Part shown: one piece after another, positions 25,197 to 33,057 of the stretch
Position numbering within the stretch: the first letter of the stretch is position 1
Layout of the letters: every line of letters starts with the position of its first letter
Source: an uncultured Eubacteriales bacterium
GTDB taxonomy: Bacteria; Bacillota; Clostridia; Oscillospirales; Acutalibacteraceae
NCBI GenBank assembly: GCA_934457115.1
Contig: CAKSHI010000004.1
Span: 1-64,000, forward strand
Length of the DNA stretch: 64,000 bases
Direction: 5' to 3'
Program-made: the position numbers and the translations under genes
The notes under the pieces: generated by a model
Databases searched by the model: none
Told to the model about the DNA's origin: nothing
The model's input: only the letters and a program-made list of their open reading frames with translations

Positions 25197-25667
25197 ATGA
25201 CTAAGAATAAGAATATAAGGATCGCTTTTATTGCGTTGACAGCAGTATATATATGTTTTTTATGGGGGAATTCATTGGTTCCAGGGAAGCAGTCTGAGGT
25301 TCTAAGCTTATCAGTTTTGGATCAAGCAAATAACTTAATGCAATCTTTGGGAATAGGTTTTAGATTTACCCATCATTTAGTAAGAAAAATCGCTCACTTT
25401 ACGGAATATATGGGGCTTGGCGTTATATTATTAACAACTTTGAGCCTTTGTGTTGAAAAAATCAAAGACTATATATTCAACATATTGTTTGTAGGATTGA
25501 TTGTCCCGGTCATAGATGAGTTTATCCAACTTTTCGTAGACGGCAGGGGCGGAGAAATTAAGGATGTTATAATAGATTTTTCCGGGGTATTAACCGGAAT
25601 GTTGATAGTTTATATAATTATACTAATAGTAAAAAATCATAAGGAGAGAAAAAATGTTAGATATTAA
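25197..25667 (+). CDS. VanZ-like membrane protein
   Basis: A 156-residue protein with about four membrane helices. The VanZ-family pattern is visible in WGNSLVPGKQSE, HHLVRKIAHFTEYMGLG, with the conserved K-x-x-H-F-x-E-Y, and PVIDEFIQLFVDGRGGEIKD, with the conserved DE-xxQ and GR-x-xxxxD. VanZ of the vancomycin cluster confers low-level teicoplanin resistance, but most chromosomal homologues have no known role. It sits two bases after parB and overlaps serS by 14 bases. Confidence 0.88.
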   Translation: MTKNKNIRIAFIALTAVYICFLWGNSLVPGKQSEVLSLSVLDQANNLMQSLGIGFRFTHHLVRKIAHFTEYMGLGVILLTTLSLCVEKIKDYIFNILFVGLIVPVIDEFIQLFVDGRGGEIKDVIIDFSGVLTGMLIVYIIILIVKNHKERKNVRY

Positions 25668-26925
25668 AGAGATTAGAAAAGACCCTGAAAGAATCAAACT
25701 TGCGATGAGAAATCGAAATATGGATTTAGATGCCAAAATCGATGAAATCCTAAAAATCGACGAGGATAGAAGAGCTATCACTCAAAAAGTTGAGGGCATG
25801 AAGGCAGAACAAAATCAAGCAACAAAAAAGATACCAGCAATGAAAAAGGCAAACGAGGATACAACTGAAATCATGGCAAAAATGAAAAAATTGTCCGATG
25901 AGATTGCCAAGGAAAATGCAAACCTTTCAAGCCTTGAGAGCAAGCAAAGAGATATAATCTTATCAATCCCAAATTGTCCTAATAAGGATGTGCCTATTGG
26001 CAAGGACGACAGCGAAAATGTTGAAATTAAAAGATGGGGAGAAACAAGAAACTTTGATTTTACTCCCAAAGCTCATTGGGACCTTGGCAAGGATTTAGGA
26101 ATATTGGATCCTGAAAGAGCGGCTAAGGTAACAGGAAAGAGATTCCACTTCTATAAAGATTTAGGCGCAAGACTTGAGAGGTCTATAATAAATTTCTACT
26201 TAAATACGCATACTCAAAACGGTTATACTGAGGTTTTCCCACCGTTTATGGCAAATAGAGATTCCATGACAGCTACAGGACAATTGCCTAAGTTTGAAGA
26301 AGACGCATTCCACCTAGACGGTCAAGATTATTTCTTGATTCCAACAGCAGAGGTTCCCGTCACAAACCTATATAGAAACGAAATTTTAAAAGGTGAGGAT
26401 CTTCCAATAAAGTTTTGCGCATATTCAGCTTGCTTTAGAGCCGAGGCGGGTTCAGCAGGAAGAGATACAAGAGGTCTAATACGTCAGCACCAATTCAATA
26501 AAGTTGAGCTTGTTAAGTTTGTAAAGCCTGAGGATTCATACCAAGAGCTTGAGAAACTAACCCAAGATGCAGAGAGAGTTTTGCAAGAATTGGGACTACC
26601 ATATAGAGTTGTATGCCTATCCACGGGAGATTTAGGCTTTAGTTCTGCCAAGACTTACGATATAGAAGTGTTCATGCCGTCTTACGATAGGTATGTTGAG
26701 ATATCATCTTGTTCAAACTTTGAAGATTATCAAGCAAGAAGGGCTTCTATAAGGTACAAAGAAAGCATTAAGGACAAAGCTAAATTTGTTCATACGTTGA
26801 ATGGTTCTGGTGTTGCAGTAGGAAGGACAGTTGCGGCGATACTCGAAAACTATCAAAATGCAGACGGCAGTGTCACAGTTCCTGAGGTTTTAAGACCATA
26901 TATGGGCGTAGATGTTATAAGATAA
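25654..26925 (+). CDS. serS: Seryl-tRNA synthetase
   Basis: A class II synthetase that charges tRNA-Ser (and tRNA-Sec where present). It has 423 residues, the normal length. The N-terminal antiparallel coiled coil binds tRNA (residues about 28-100, for example ITQKVEGMKAEQNQATKKIP). Catalytic motif 2 is CFRAEAGSAGRDTRGLIRQH and motif 3 is GSGVAVGRTVAAILEN. It starts inside the end of the vanZ gene. No T-box leader is visible because there is no untranslated space. Confidence 0.97.
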   Translation: MLDIKEIRKDPERIKLAMRNRNMDLDAKIDEILKIDEDRRAITQKVEGMKAEQNQATKKIPAMKKANEDTTEIMAKMKKLSDEIAKENANLSSLESKQRDIILSIPNCPNKDVPIGKDDSENVEIKRWGETRNFDFTPKAHWDLGKDLGILDPERAAKVTGKRFHFYKDLGARLERSIINFYLNTHTQNGYTEVFPPFMANRDSMTATGQLPKFEEDAFHLDGQDYFLIPTAEVPVTNLYRNEILKGEDLPIKFCAYSACFRAEAGSAGRDTRGLIRQHQFNKVELVKFVKPEDSYQELEKLTQDAERVLQELGLPYRVVCLSTGDLGFSSAKTYDIEVFMPSYDRYVEISSCSNFEDYQARRASIRYKESIKDKAKFVHTLNGSGVAVGRTVAAILENYQNADGSVTVPEVLRPYMGVDVIR

Positions 26926-26992
26926 ATTCTTTATGCATATTGACATTATGCTAAAAGAGCAAATAAAAACTTTTCAACAGTAGGTAATAAGG

Positions 26993-27027
26993 ATCGATCA
27001 CCATATATAGTGGTGATCGGTTTTTTG
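26993..27027 (+). terminator. Terminator after serS
   Basis: CGATCACCA (26995-27003) pairs with TGGTGATCG (27011-27019) and is followed by GTTTTTTG. Confidence 0.9.
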
Positions 27028-27084
27028 ACTTGAATATATATGAAAAATCTCGTCTATGAATCCACGAAGAAAAAGTTTTAAACA

Positions 27085-27108
27085 TTTTCAACATTCGTAT
27101 GTTGAAAA
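27085..27108. repeat. Perfect 10-bp inverted repeat upstream of asparaginase gene
   Basis: TTTTCAACAT (27085-27094), TCGT, ATGTTGAAAA (27099-27108). The half site TTTTCAACA also occurs at 26971, so three copies cluster in the 350-base serS-ansA gap. It could be an operator, or a cruciform-forming or DnaA-related site; there is no T-run, so it is not a typical terminator. The rest of the gap is A+T-rich with a possible promoter (TAAAAT at 27234-27239). Confidence 0.6.
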
Positions 27109-27276
27109 CTATTTTTGGTCAAGTTTACCAATAGTCGAGTTATGCGTAAATTAAGGGGATTATACAACTTGAAAATGGTTTTAATGTTGACATTAATGTC
27201 TAAGTTTTTATTGCATTTTTATTATGGTAAGGCTAAAATATAAAGAGTACACTTATTCTCGAAGGGAAGAGCAACA

Positions 27277-28290
27277 TTGCAAAAAAAAGTATGCCTTATA
27301 TATACTGGTGGGACGATTGGTATGAAGCCTACCAAACACGGTTACGCACCAAAAGAAAATTATTTATTGGACGTTTTAAATTCAATGCCAGAGCTGTCTT
27401 TTAAGGAAATGCCCAAGTTTGATTTGATTGAATATCATCCATTGTTGGATTCGTCATATATTTCAGTGGATGAATGGGTTAAAATCGCAAGAGATATAAA
27501 AGATAGGCATGATATATACGATGGCTTTGTTATTTTACACGGTACGGATACCATGTCATATACCGCATCAGCCCTTTCCTTTATGCTTGAAGGATTAAAA
27601 AAGCCTGTTATTCTTACAGGTTCGCAAATTCCTTTTGGCCAATTAAGAACGGATGCAAGAGATAATTTAGTAACATCAATGCTTATAGCTGCTAATTATG
27701 ATATCCCTGAGGTATGTTTATACTTTGGCGGGAAGCTATTTAGGGGAAATCGTACTACTAAGGTTGGGGCTGACCAACTTATAGCTTTTGATTCACCTAA
27801 TTTTCCTCCTCTTTTGGAGGCAGGAGTTAAGATAATTCCAAATACTCATTTAATACAAAAGGCGGACCCTAACCAAGAGCTTGTATTAAACGAATTTCAA
27901 AATCATAAGATAGCCGTCATTAAAATTTTTCCCGGTATACAGTTTAGAACCTTTGAAGGGTTAATCACCAAGGACCTCAAGGGTGTAGTATTAGAAGCCT
28001 TTGGCAGCGGCAATGTGCCGGGAGGCCCTAACTTAGAAAGACTTCTAAAAAAAGCTAAGGAAAATGAGACTGTCGTCGTTGTATGCACTCAATGTATTAA
28101 GGGCTCGGCTGTCATAGGTCGATACGAAACAAGCAGGATGCTTTTTGAAAATTCGGCCGTAAGCGGCTATGACATGACGGTTGAAGCTGCGGTTACAAAG
28201 CTTTATTCACTTTTGAGTAAAAACTACTCTTATCAAGTGATAAGAAAATTAATGGAAGAAAATATAAAAGGTGAGCTTACAATGCATTGA
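27277..28290 (+). CDS. ansA: Type I (cytoplasmic) L-asparaginase
   Basis: Hydrolyses asparagine to aspartate and ammonia. It has 337 residues, the AnsA length, with no signal peptide. The first catalytic threonine is in LIYTGGTIGMKPT, and the second catalytic motif is LHGTDTMSYTASALSFM, with the Thr-Asp pair. A long C-terminal domain, as in type I enzymes, follows. The start is TTG with GAAGGGAAG upstream. It is a single gene with its own upstream region, followed by xth 55 bases later. Confidence 0.94.
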   Translation: MQKKVCLIYTGGTIGMKPTKHGYAPKENYLLDVLNSMPELSFKEMPKFDLIEYHPLLDSSYISVDEWVKIARDIKDRHDIYDGFVILHGTDTMSYTASALSFMLEGLKKPVILTGSQIPFGQLRTDARDNLVTSMLIAANYDIPEVCLYFGGKLFRGNRTTKVGADQLIAFDSPNFPPLLEAGVKIIPNTHLIQKADPNQELVLNEFQNHKIAVIKIFPGIQFRTFEGLITKDLKGVVLEAFGSGNVPGGPNLERLLKKAKENETVVVVCTQCIKGSAVIGRYETSRMLFENSAVSGYDMTVEAAVTKLYSLLSKNYSYQVIRKLMEENIKGELTMH

Positions 28291-28345
28291 TAAATGTATA
28301 TGTAATAAAAGAGCTTAATTTTAAATATATTTATAGGAGAATAAA

Positions 28346-29101
28346 ATGAAATTTGTTTCATGGAATGTCAATGGTCTTAGAGCTTGCCTTGGCAAGGGGT
28401 TTATGGATGTATTTAATGATTTGGATGCGGACTTTTTTTGTGTTCAAGAAACTAAGATGCAAGAGGGTCAGGCCCAAATTGATACGCCGGGATATGACCA
28501 CTATTTTAACAGTGCGGAAAAGAAGGGTTATTCCGGGACTGCGATTTTTACAAAACATAAACCTATTTCAGTACAATATGACATAGGAATCGAAGAGCAC
28601 TCTCATGAGGGACGTGTTATAACGTTAGAAATGGAGAATTTTTACCTTGTGAACGTGTATACACCCAACTCAAAGGAGAAGCTTTTGAGATTAGACTATA
28701 GAATGAAATGGGAGGATGATTTTAGAGAATACCTTGTAAATCTTAAATCCAAAAAGCCTGTCGTACTATGTGGAGATTTAAACGTCGCTCACAACGAGAT
28801 AGACCTAAAAAATCCTAAGAGCAATAGAAAAAATGCGGGCTTTTCAGATGAGGAACGTGAAAAGATATCAAGGCTTTTAGAAAGCGGGTTTATTGATACT
28901 TATAGATATTTATATCCAACTAAGGAGCAAATCTACACTTGGTGGTCATATAGGTTTAATGCAAGAAAAAATAATTCAGGATGGAGAATTGATTATTTTA
29001 TTGTTTCGAGCGATATCAAGGATAAAATAAAGGATTCGATAATTCATGATGACATATTTGGAAGTGACCACTGTCCCGTAGAGCTTATTTTGGATATTTA
29101 G
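28346..29101 (+). CDS. xth: Exodeoxyribonuclease III / AP endonuclease
   Basis: An EEP-fold nuclease that cuts at abasic sites in base excision repair. It has 251 residues, the usual length. Conserved residues are visible: WNVNGLRA with the early Asn, QETKMQEGQ with the metal-binding Glu, GDLNVAHNEIDL with the Asp/Asn pair, WRIDYFIVS, and GSDHCPVEL with the terminal Asp-His. AGGAG lies six bases before the ATG. It is most similar in layout to ExoA of Bacillus. Confidence 0.96.
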   Translation: MKFVSWNVNGLRACLGKGFMDVFNDLDADFFCVQETKMQEGQAQIDTPGYDHYFNSAEKKGYSGTAIFTKHKPISVQYDIGIEEHSHEGRVITLEMENFYLVNVYTPNSKEKLLRLDYRMKWEDDFREYLVNLKSKKPVVLCGDLNVAHNEIDLKNPKSNRKNAGFSDEEREKISRLLESGFIDTYRYLYPTKEQIYTWWSYRFNARKNNSGWRIDYFIVSSDIKDKIKDSIIHDDIFGSDHCPVELILDI

Positions 29102-29155
29102 ATTATAGATTTAAAAACAGTTACATGAAAATTTTATTTGGAAGGATTGAAATAA

Positions 29156-30709
29156 ATGATAGAAGTAAATAATGTCACCAAATATTATGGAAGCAAAAAA
29201 GTTCTTGATAACATAAGTTTTTCAGTCAATAAAGGCGAAATATTGGGATTTTTAGGGCCCAACGGCGCAGGAAAATCTACTACTATGAACATAATTACTG
29301 GATATATATCTTCAAGCGAAGGTGAAGTGTTAATAGATTCATATGATATTTTAAAATATCCGTTAAAGGCTAAGGCGAAAATTGGATATTTGCCGGAGAT
29401 TCCTCCGCTTTACTTGGACATGACAGTAAAAGATTATCTAAGCTTTATGTTTGACTTAAAAAAGGTAAAGGAACCAAAGCAAGAGCATATCAACGAGATA
29501 TGCGAACTTGTTAGGATAGATGATGTCTACAACAGAATCATTAAACATCTTTCAAAGGGATATAGGCAACGTGTAGGTTTAGCTCAAGCACTTTTAGGAT
29601 ACCCCGCTGTCATAATATTAGATGAACCTACGGTAGGTCTTGACCCTAAACAAATAATAGAGATAAGAGATTTAATAAAGGGTCTTAAAGATAGACATAC
29701 AGTAATTTTGTCATCTCATATTTTATCTGAAATTCAAGCTGTATGCGATAGAGTTCTTGTTATTAATAAGGGTAAGATTGTAGCAAACGATACACCTGAA
29801 AATCTATCTAAAGACATGGGCGAAAACAACAAGTTTATAGCTAAGATAAAGGGAGATAGAAAGGCTATATATAATGCTCTTATTGAGCTTGAAGAGGTTA
29901 TTGGAGTGGATAAGCTTGGTAGGAGTGAAGACGACGTTTTTGAATTCGAGATTACCACTTCAAATGACACTGACGCAAGACCTGTTATATTTAGAGAGAT
30001 GTCTAAAGAAAATATGCAAATCCTAGAACTAAAAAGCTCAAAGATGGATTTAGAAGATATCTTCCTAACTCTTACTGAGCAGGATGACTATGAGGCTCAA
30101 GAGGATGTAGGTGAGCCACAGGAGATTTCCGGGGAAATAGAAGAAGAGATATGGCAAGAAATAAAAGAGGAAGAAAAGGAAGAACCTAAGCAAGAGGTAA
30201 AAGAGGAAGAAAAAGAAGAGCCTAAGCAAGAGGTAAAAGAGGAAGAAAAAGAAGAACCTAAGCAAGAAGTAAAAGAGGAAACAAAGGAAGAACCTAAACC
30301 GAAAGTAAAAGAGGAAGAAAAGGAAGAACCTAAACCGAAAGTAAAAAAGGAAGTAAAGAAAGAATCTAAGCAAGAAGTAAAAGAGGAAGCAAAGAAAGAA
30401 TCTAAGCAAGAAGTAAAAGAGGAAGTAAAGGAAGAACCTAAACCGAAAGTAAAAAAGGAAGTAAAGGAAGAACCTAAACCGAAAGTAAAAGAGGAAGAAA
30501 AGGAAGAACCTAAGCAAGAAGTAAAAGAGGAAACAAAGGAAGAATCTAAACCAAAAGTAAAAAAGGAAGTAAAGAAAGAATCTAAACAAGAAGTAAAAGA
30601 AGAAACAAAGAGAGTAAATAAAAGAGGAACTAAAAGAAGAAGCAAATCAACAACAGAAGCAAATAAACAAAAAACAGTGAAGGAGAAGACAAATGAAAGC
30701 GATAATTAA
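29156..30709 (+). CDS. ABC transporter ATPase (GldA-like) with charged repeat tail
   Basis: Residues 1-305 are a complete ABC ATPase: Walker A GFLGPNGAGKSTTM, signature LSKGYRQRVGLAQAL and Walker B VIILDEPTVGLDP, followed by the usual GldA-type C-terminal domain. Residues about 310-517 are an unusual tail: an acidic linker, twelve 12-residue KEEPKQEVKEEE-type repeats (341-484) and a basic end (KRVNKRGTKRRSKSTTEANK). Typical homologues stop near 310 residues. The next two genes encode the matching permease and GldG-like protein, and the permease start overlaps this gene by 17 bases. Confidence 0.93.
   Translation: MIEVNNVTKYYGSKKVLDNISFSVNKGEILGFLGPNGAGKSTTMNIITGYISSSEGEVLIDSYDILKYPLKAKAKIGYLPEIPPLYLDMTVKDYLSFMFDLKKVKEPKQEHINEICELVRIDDVYNRIIKHLSKGYRQRVGLAQALLGYPAVIILDEPTVGLDPKQIIEIRDLIKGLKDRHTVILSSHILSEIQAVCDRVLVINKGKIVANDTPENLSKDMGENNKFIAKIKGDRKAIYNALIELEEVIGVDKLGRSEDDVFEFEITTSNDTDARPVIFREMSKENMQILELKSSKMDLEDIFLTLTEQDDYEAQEDVGEPQEISGEIEEEIWQEIKEEEKEEPKQEVKEEEKEEPKQEVKEEEKEEPKQEVKEETKEEPKPKVKEEEKEEPKPKVKKEVKKESKQEVKEEAKKESKQEVKEEVKEEPKPKVKKEVKEEPKPKVKEEEKEEPKQEVKEETKEESKPKVKKEVKKESKQEVKEETKRVNKRGTKRRSKSTTEANKQKTVKEKTNESDN
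30176..30607 (+). repeat. Twelve tandem 36-bp repeats within the ABC ATPase gene
   Basis: Exactly twelve in-frame units of 12 codons, types KEEPKQEVKEEE, KEEPKPKVKKEV and KKESKQEVKEEA alternating. The array encodes a highly charged segment predicted to be a long helix or disordered. Such arrays change copy number by slippage. Confidence 0.95.
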
Positions 30710-31397
30710 AAAAGAGATGTCATCATATTTTTCTTCGGCTATAGGCTATGTGTATTTGGCAATATTTTGGCTTTTTGGCGGTTTTTATTTTTTCGCCACT
30801 TCATTGTATTCCAATAACGCAAGTCTAAACTATGTATTTTATAATCTATTTACCATAGTGGCATTTTTAACTCCTATACTTACAATGAGACTTATGAGTG
30901 AAGAAAGAAAACAAAAAACAGACCAAGCACTCTTAACTTCTCCTATAAGCATAACATCTATAGTGTTTGGTAAATATATGGGTGCTTGTTTAATGTACTT
31001 GGGAGGTATATCAATAACACTTGTATATGCAATTGTTATTTCATTCTTTACAAAACCCAATTGGCAAGTTATTATAGGAAGCTTTATTGGACTATATCTT
31101 TTGGGAGCCACGCTTATAGCTATATGCATGTTTTTGTCCTCATTGACTGAAAATCAAATCATTGCAGCAATATGTGGCTTGGCAGTAGGCCTTTTCGTAA
31201 TATTATCAAATTCAATTGCAAGTGTTATTTCAGTACCCATGATTAGTGACTTTATTAGGGAATTTTCATTTACTTCACACTATAATAGCTTTACTATGGG
31301 TATAATCAGTTTAGTTGACGTAGTATTTTTCTTATCTATTTCAGCACTGTTTGTATTTTGCACTATACGTGTTTTTGACAAGAGAAGATTTAGTTGA
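30693..31397 (+). CDS. ABC transporter permease (GldF-like)
   Basis: A 234-residue integral membrane protein with about six hydrophobic helices. The ABC2-type permease motif appears as LTPILTMRLMSEERKQKTDQ, typical of GldF and gliding-type transporters, near residues 55-76. It overlaps the ATPase gene by 17 bases and is followed 16 bases later by the GldG-like gene. Homologous systems exist in many non-gliding Clostridia and their substrate is unknown, so the gliding name only marks ancestry. Confidence 0.9.
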   Translation: MKAIIKKEMSSYFSSAIGYVYLAIFWLFGGFYFFATSLYSNNASLNYVFYNLFTIVAFLTPILTMRLMSEERKQKTDQALLTSPISITSIVFGKYMGACLMYLGGISITLVYAIVISFFTKPNWQVIIGSFIGLYLLGATLIAICMFLSSLTENQIIAAICGLAVGLFVILSNSIASVISVPMISDFIREFSFTSHYNSFTMGIISLVDVVFFLSISALFVFCTIRVFDKRRFS

Positions 31398-31413
31398 AAG
31401 GAGTGTTTGGTAA

Positions 31414-32853
31414 ATGAAAGAGAAATTTAAAGATATACGTTTTAGGCATACAACATTGGGTACGCTTATTACGATTTTTGCGATTATAGCAACTATACTT
31501 ATAAATATGGGAGTGTCAGCCCTTGGGGATGCACATAATCTTAATTGGGATTTAACAACCAACAAGGCATTTAAGCTAACTGATACCTCTAAGGAGTTCA
31601 TAGAAAAATTAGATAAAGATGTAGAGATTATAGTGCTTAATACAGAGCAAAATTTTGTAGATAACGGCGAGTATTTTGCCCAAGCAAACCAAGTCCTAAA
31701 ACAATATTCTCAGGTGTCAAATAATAAAATAAAACTTTCGTATGTTGACATGGCAGCTAATCCTACATATGTTTCAGAATATGCGGGAGAGGACTTGCAA
31801 ACTAATTCTATAATTATAAAATCAGGCTCAAATCATACCACACTCTCAGCTATGGATATATTTGATGTACAAACATCATACCAAGGTACTCAAATAGTGT
31901 CTTCTCAAGCAGAACAAGCAGTAAGTTCGGCTATTATGAATGTTACAAGTGATAAAAAGGTAAAGATTTCTCTTATAACGGGCTTTGATGAGGAAGACTC
32001 TTCTTCACTTATTTCTTTGTTGGAGAAAAATAATTACGAGGTTAAGGATCAATCTATACTTACTGAAGATATAGATAAAGATTCACAAATCGCAATTATT
32101 TATGGACCTAAGAGGGATTATGACAAAGAAGCAATCTCTAAACTAAGGGCATATTTAGAGAACGATGGAAATTATTCAAGGAATTTATTTTATGTAGCGA
32201 CTCCAAATCTTACTTCAGCACCTAACCTAAATGAATTCTTGAAAGAATATAATATGCAAATAGGGGATGGACTAATATACGAAACCAACACTAAAAATTT
32301 ACTTAGTCTCAATAGTCCATTCTATGCTGTGTATGAGTACGCGGATTCTGAATATGCAGGCGTCGTAAAGAACACCAGTATCCCGGTTTCAATACCATAT
32401 AGCCATCCTATAGAAATTTTGGATGAGTTAAAGGTTACTACACTTATAGAATCCTCTTCAACTTCAGGAGTTGTACCGTCCAATGCAGACGAGAATTGGT
32501 CGCCAGCGGACAGCACTAAAAAAGGTCCTATACCCGCTATGGCAATTGCGGAAACTCAAGTAGATGGCATAGAAAATCAATCCAAGGTTTTAGTATGCGG
32601 TTCAGTCGTGGCTTTTGATGATACATTTTTATCAAGAGGTGCATTAAACAACTCTTCTTACACATTGGGAGTGTTTAATAAAATAACACATCAAGAAAAT
32701 GTAATTCAAATAGAATCTAAGTCATTGGAAGGCCAAGAGCTTGGAATAAGTGCATACCAAGCGGCAACTATAGGAATTATCCTTACATTCGTATTGCCCA
32801 TAATTGTTGTGATTGCAGGTATTGTTGTATGGGCAAAAAGGAGTAATAAATAA
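31414..32853 (+). CDS. GldG-like ABC transporter auxiliary protein
   Basis: A 479-residue protein with one membrane helix near the N-terminus (residues about 15-35), a large extracytoplasmic domain beginning LTTNKAFKLTDTSKEFIEKL, where GldG proteins show the same N-x-x-(Y/F)-x-L pattern, and a C-terminal helix (AATIGIILTFVLPIIVVIAG) followed by KRSNK. It completes the three-gene operon. Many related operons carry a further DUF4340 gene; here a terminator follows at once. Confidence 0.87.
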   Translation: MKEKFKDIRFRHTTLGTLITIFAIIATILINMGVSALGDAHNLNWDLTTNKAFKLTDTSKEFIEKLDKDVEIIVLNTEQNFVDNGEYFAQANQVLKQYSQVSNNKIKLSYVDMAANPTYVSEYAGEDLQTNSIIIKSGSNHTTLSAMDIFDVQTSYQGTQIVSSQAEQAVSSAIMNVTSDKKVKISLITGFDEEDSSSLISLLEKNNYEVKDQSILTEDIDKDSQIAIIYGPKRDYDKEAISKLRAYLENDGNYSRNLFYVATPNLTSAPNLNEFLKEYNMQIGDGLIYETNTKNLLSLNSPFYAVYEYADSEYAGVVKNTSIPVSIPYSHPIEILDELKVTTLIESSSTSGVVPSNADENWSPADSTKKGPIPAMAIAETQVDGIENQSKVLVCGSVVAFDDTFLSRGALNNSSYTLGVFNKITHQENVIQIESKSLEGQELGISAYQAATIGIILTFVLPIIVVIAGIVVWAKRSNK

Positions 32854-32864
32854 ATTATAAGCTT

Positions 32865-32899
32865 AAAGGTATCGCAGGTTAATTGCGATACCTTTTTTA
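32865..32899 (+). terminator. Terminator of the ABC operon
   Basis: GGTATCGCA (32868-32876) pairs with TGCGATACC (32884-32892), with A and T runs extending the stem, followed by TTTTTT. Confidence 0.9.
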
Positions 32900-32927
32900 T
32901 AGTTAATAATGTATTATGTACCATAAT

Positions 32928-32956
32928 TTGCACTATGTGTTGTTTTGTGGTATAAT
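32928..32956 (+). promoter_or_regulatory. Promoter of the symporter gene
   Basis: TTGCAC (32928-32933), 17 bp, TATAAT (32951-32956). The transcript would start near 32963 and carry a leader of about 95 bases before the symporter ATG. Confidence 0.75.
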
Positions 32957-32996
32957 ATTATATTATTTTGCGATCTTATTGATAAATTAGGTGTGC

Positions 32997-33031
32997 AAAA
33001 GAACCTTTGGTTTTAGGTTCTTTTTCTTTTT
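32997..33031 (+). terminator. Leader terminator (possible attenuator) before symporter
   Basis: AAAAGAACCT (32997-33006) pairs with AGGTTCTTTT (33015-33024) around an eight-base loop and is followed by a T-rich run to 33031. It lies between the promoter and the start codon at 33058, so some event must allow read-through. Confidence 0.75.
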
Positions 33032-33057
33032 ACTGTAAATATTTTTAGGAGGATTCG

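Noticed and set aside
25195..25660. T-box leader for serS
   Set aside because: serS starts inside the preceding VanZ-like gene, leaving no room for a leader.
30065..30645. Two long leftward open frames opposite the ABC ATPase tail, rich in Phe/Leu or Ser/Phe
   Set aside because: They are the antisense of the 36-bp repeat array. The repeat lacks stops in other frames, and there is no ribosome site or promoter.
29156..32853. Gliding motility machinery
   Set aside because: Only the GldA/F/G-like ABC unit is present; such units are common in non-gliding Clostridia.
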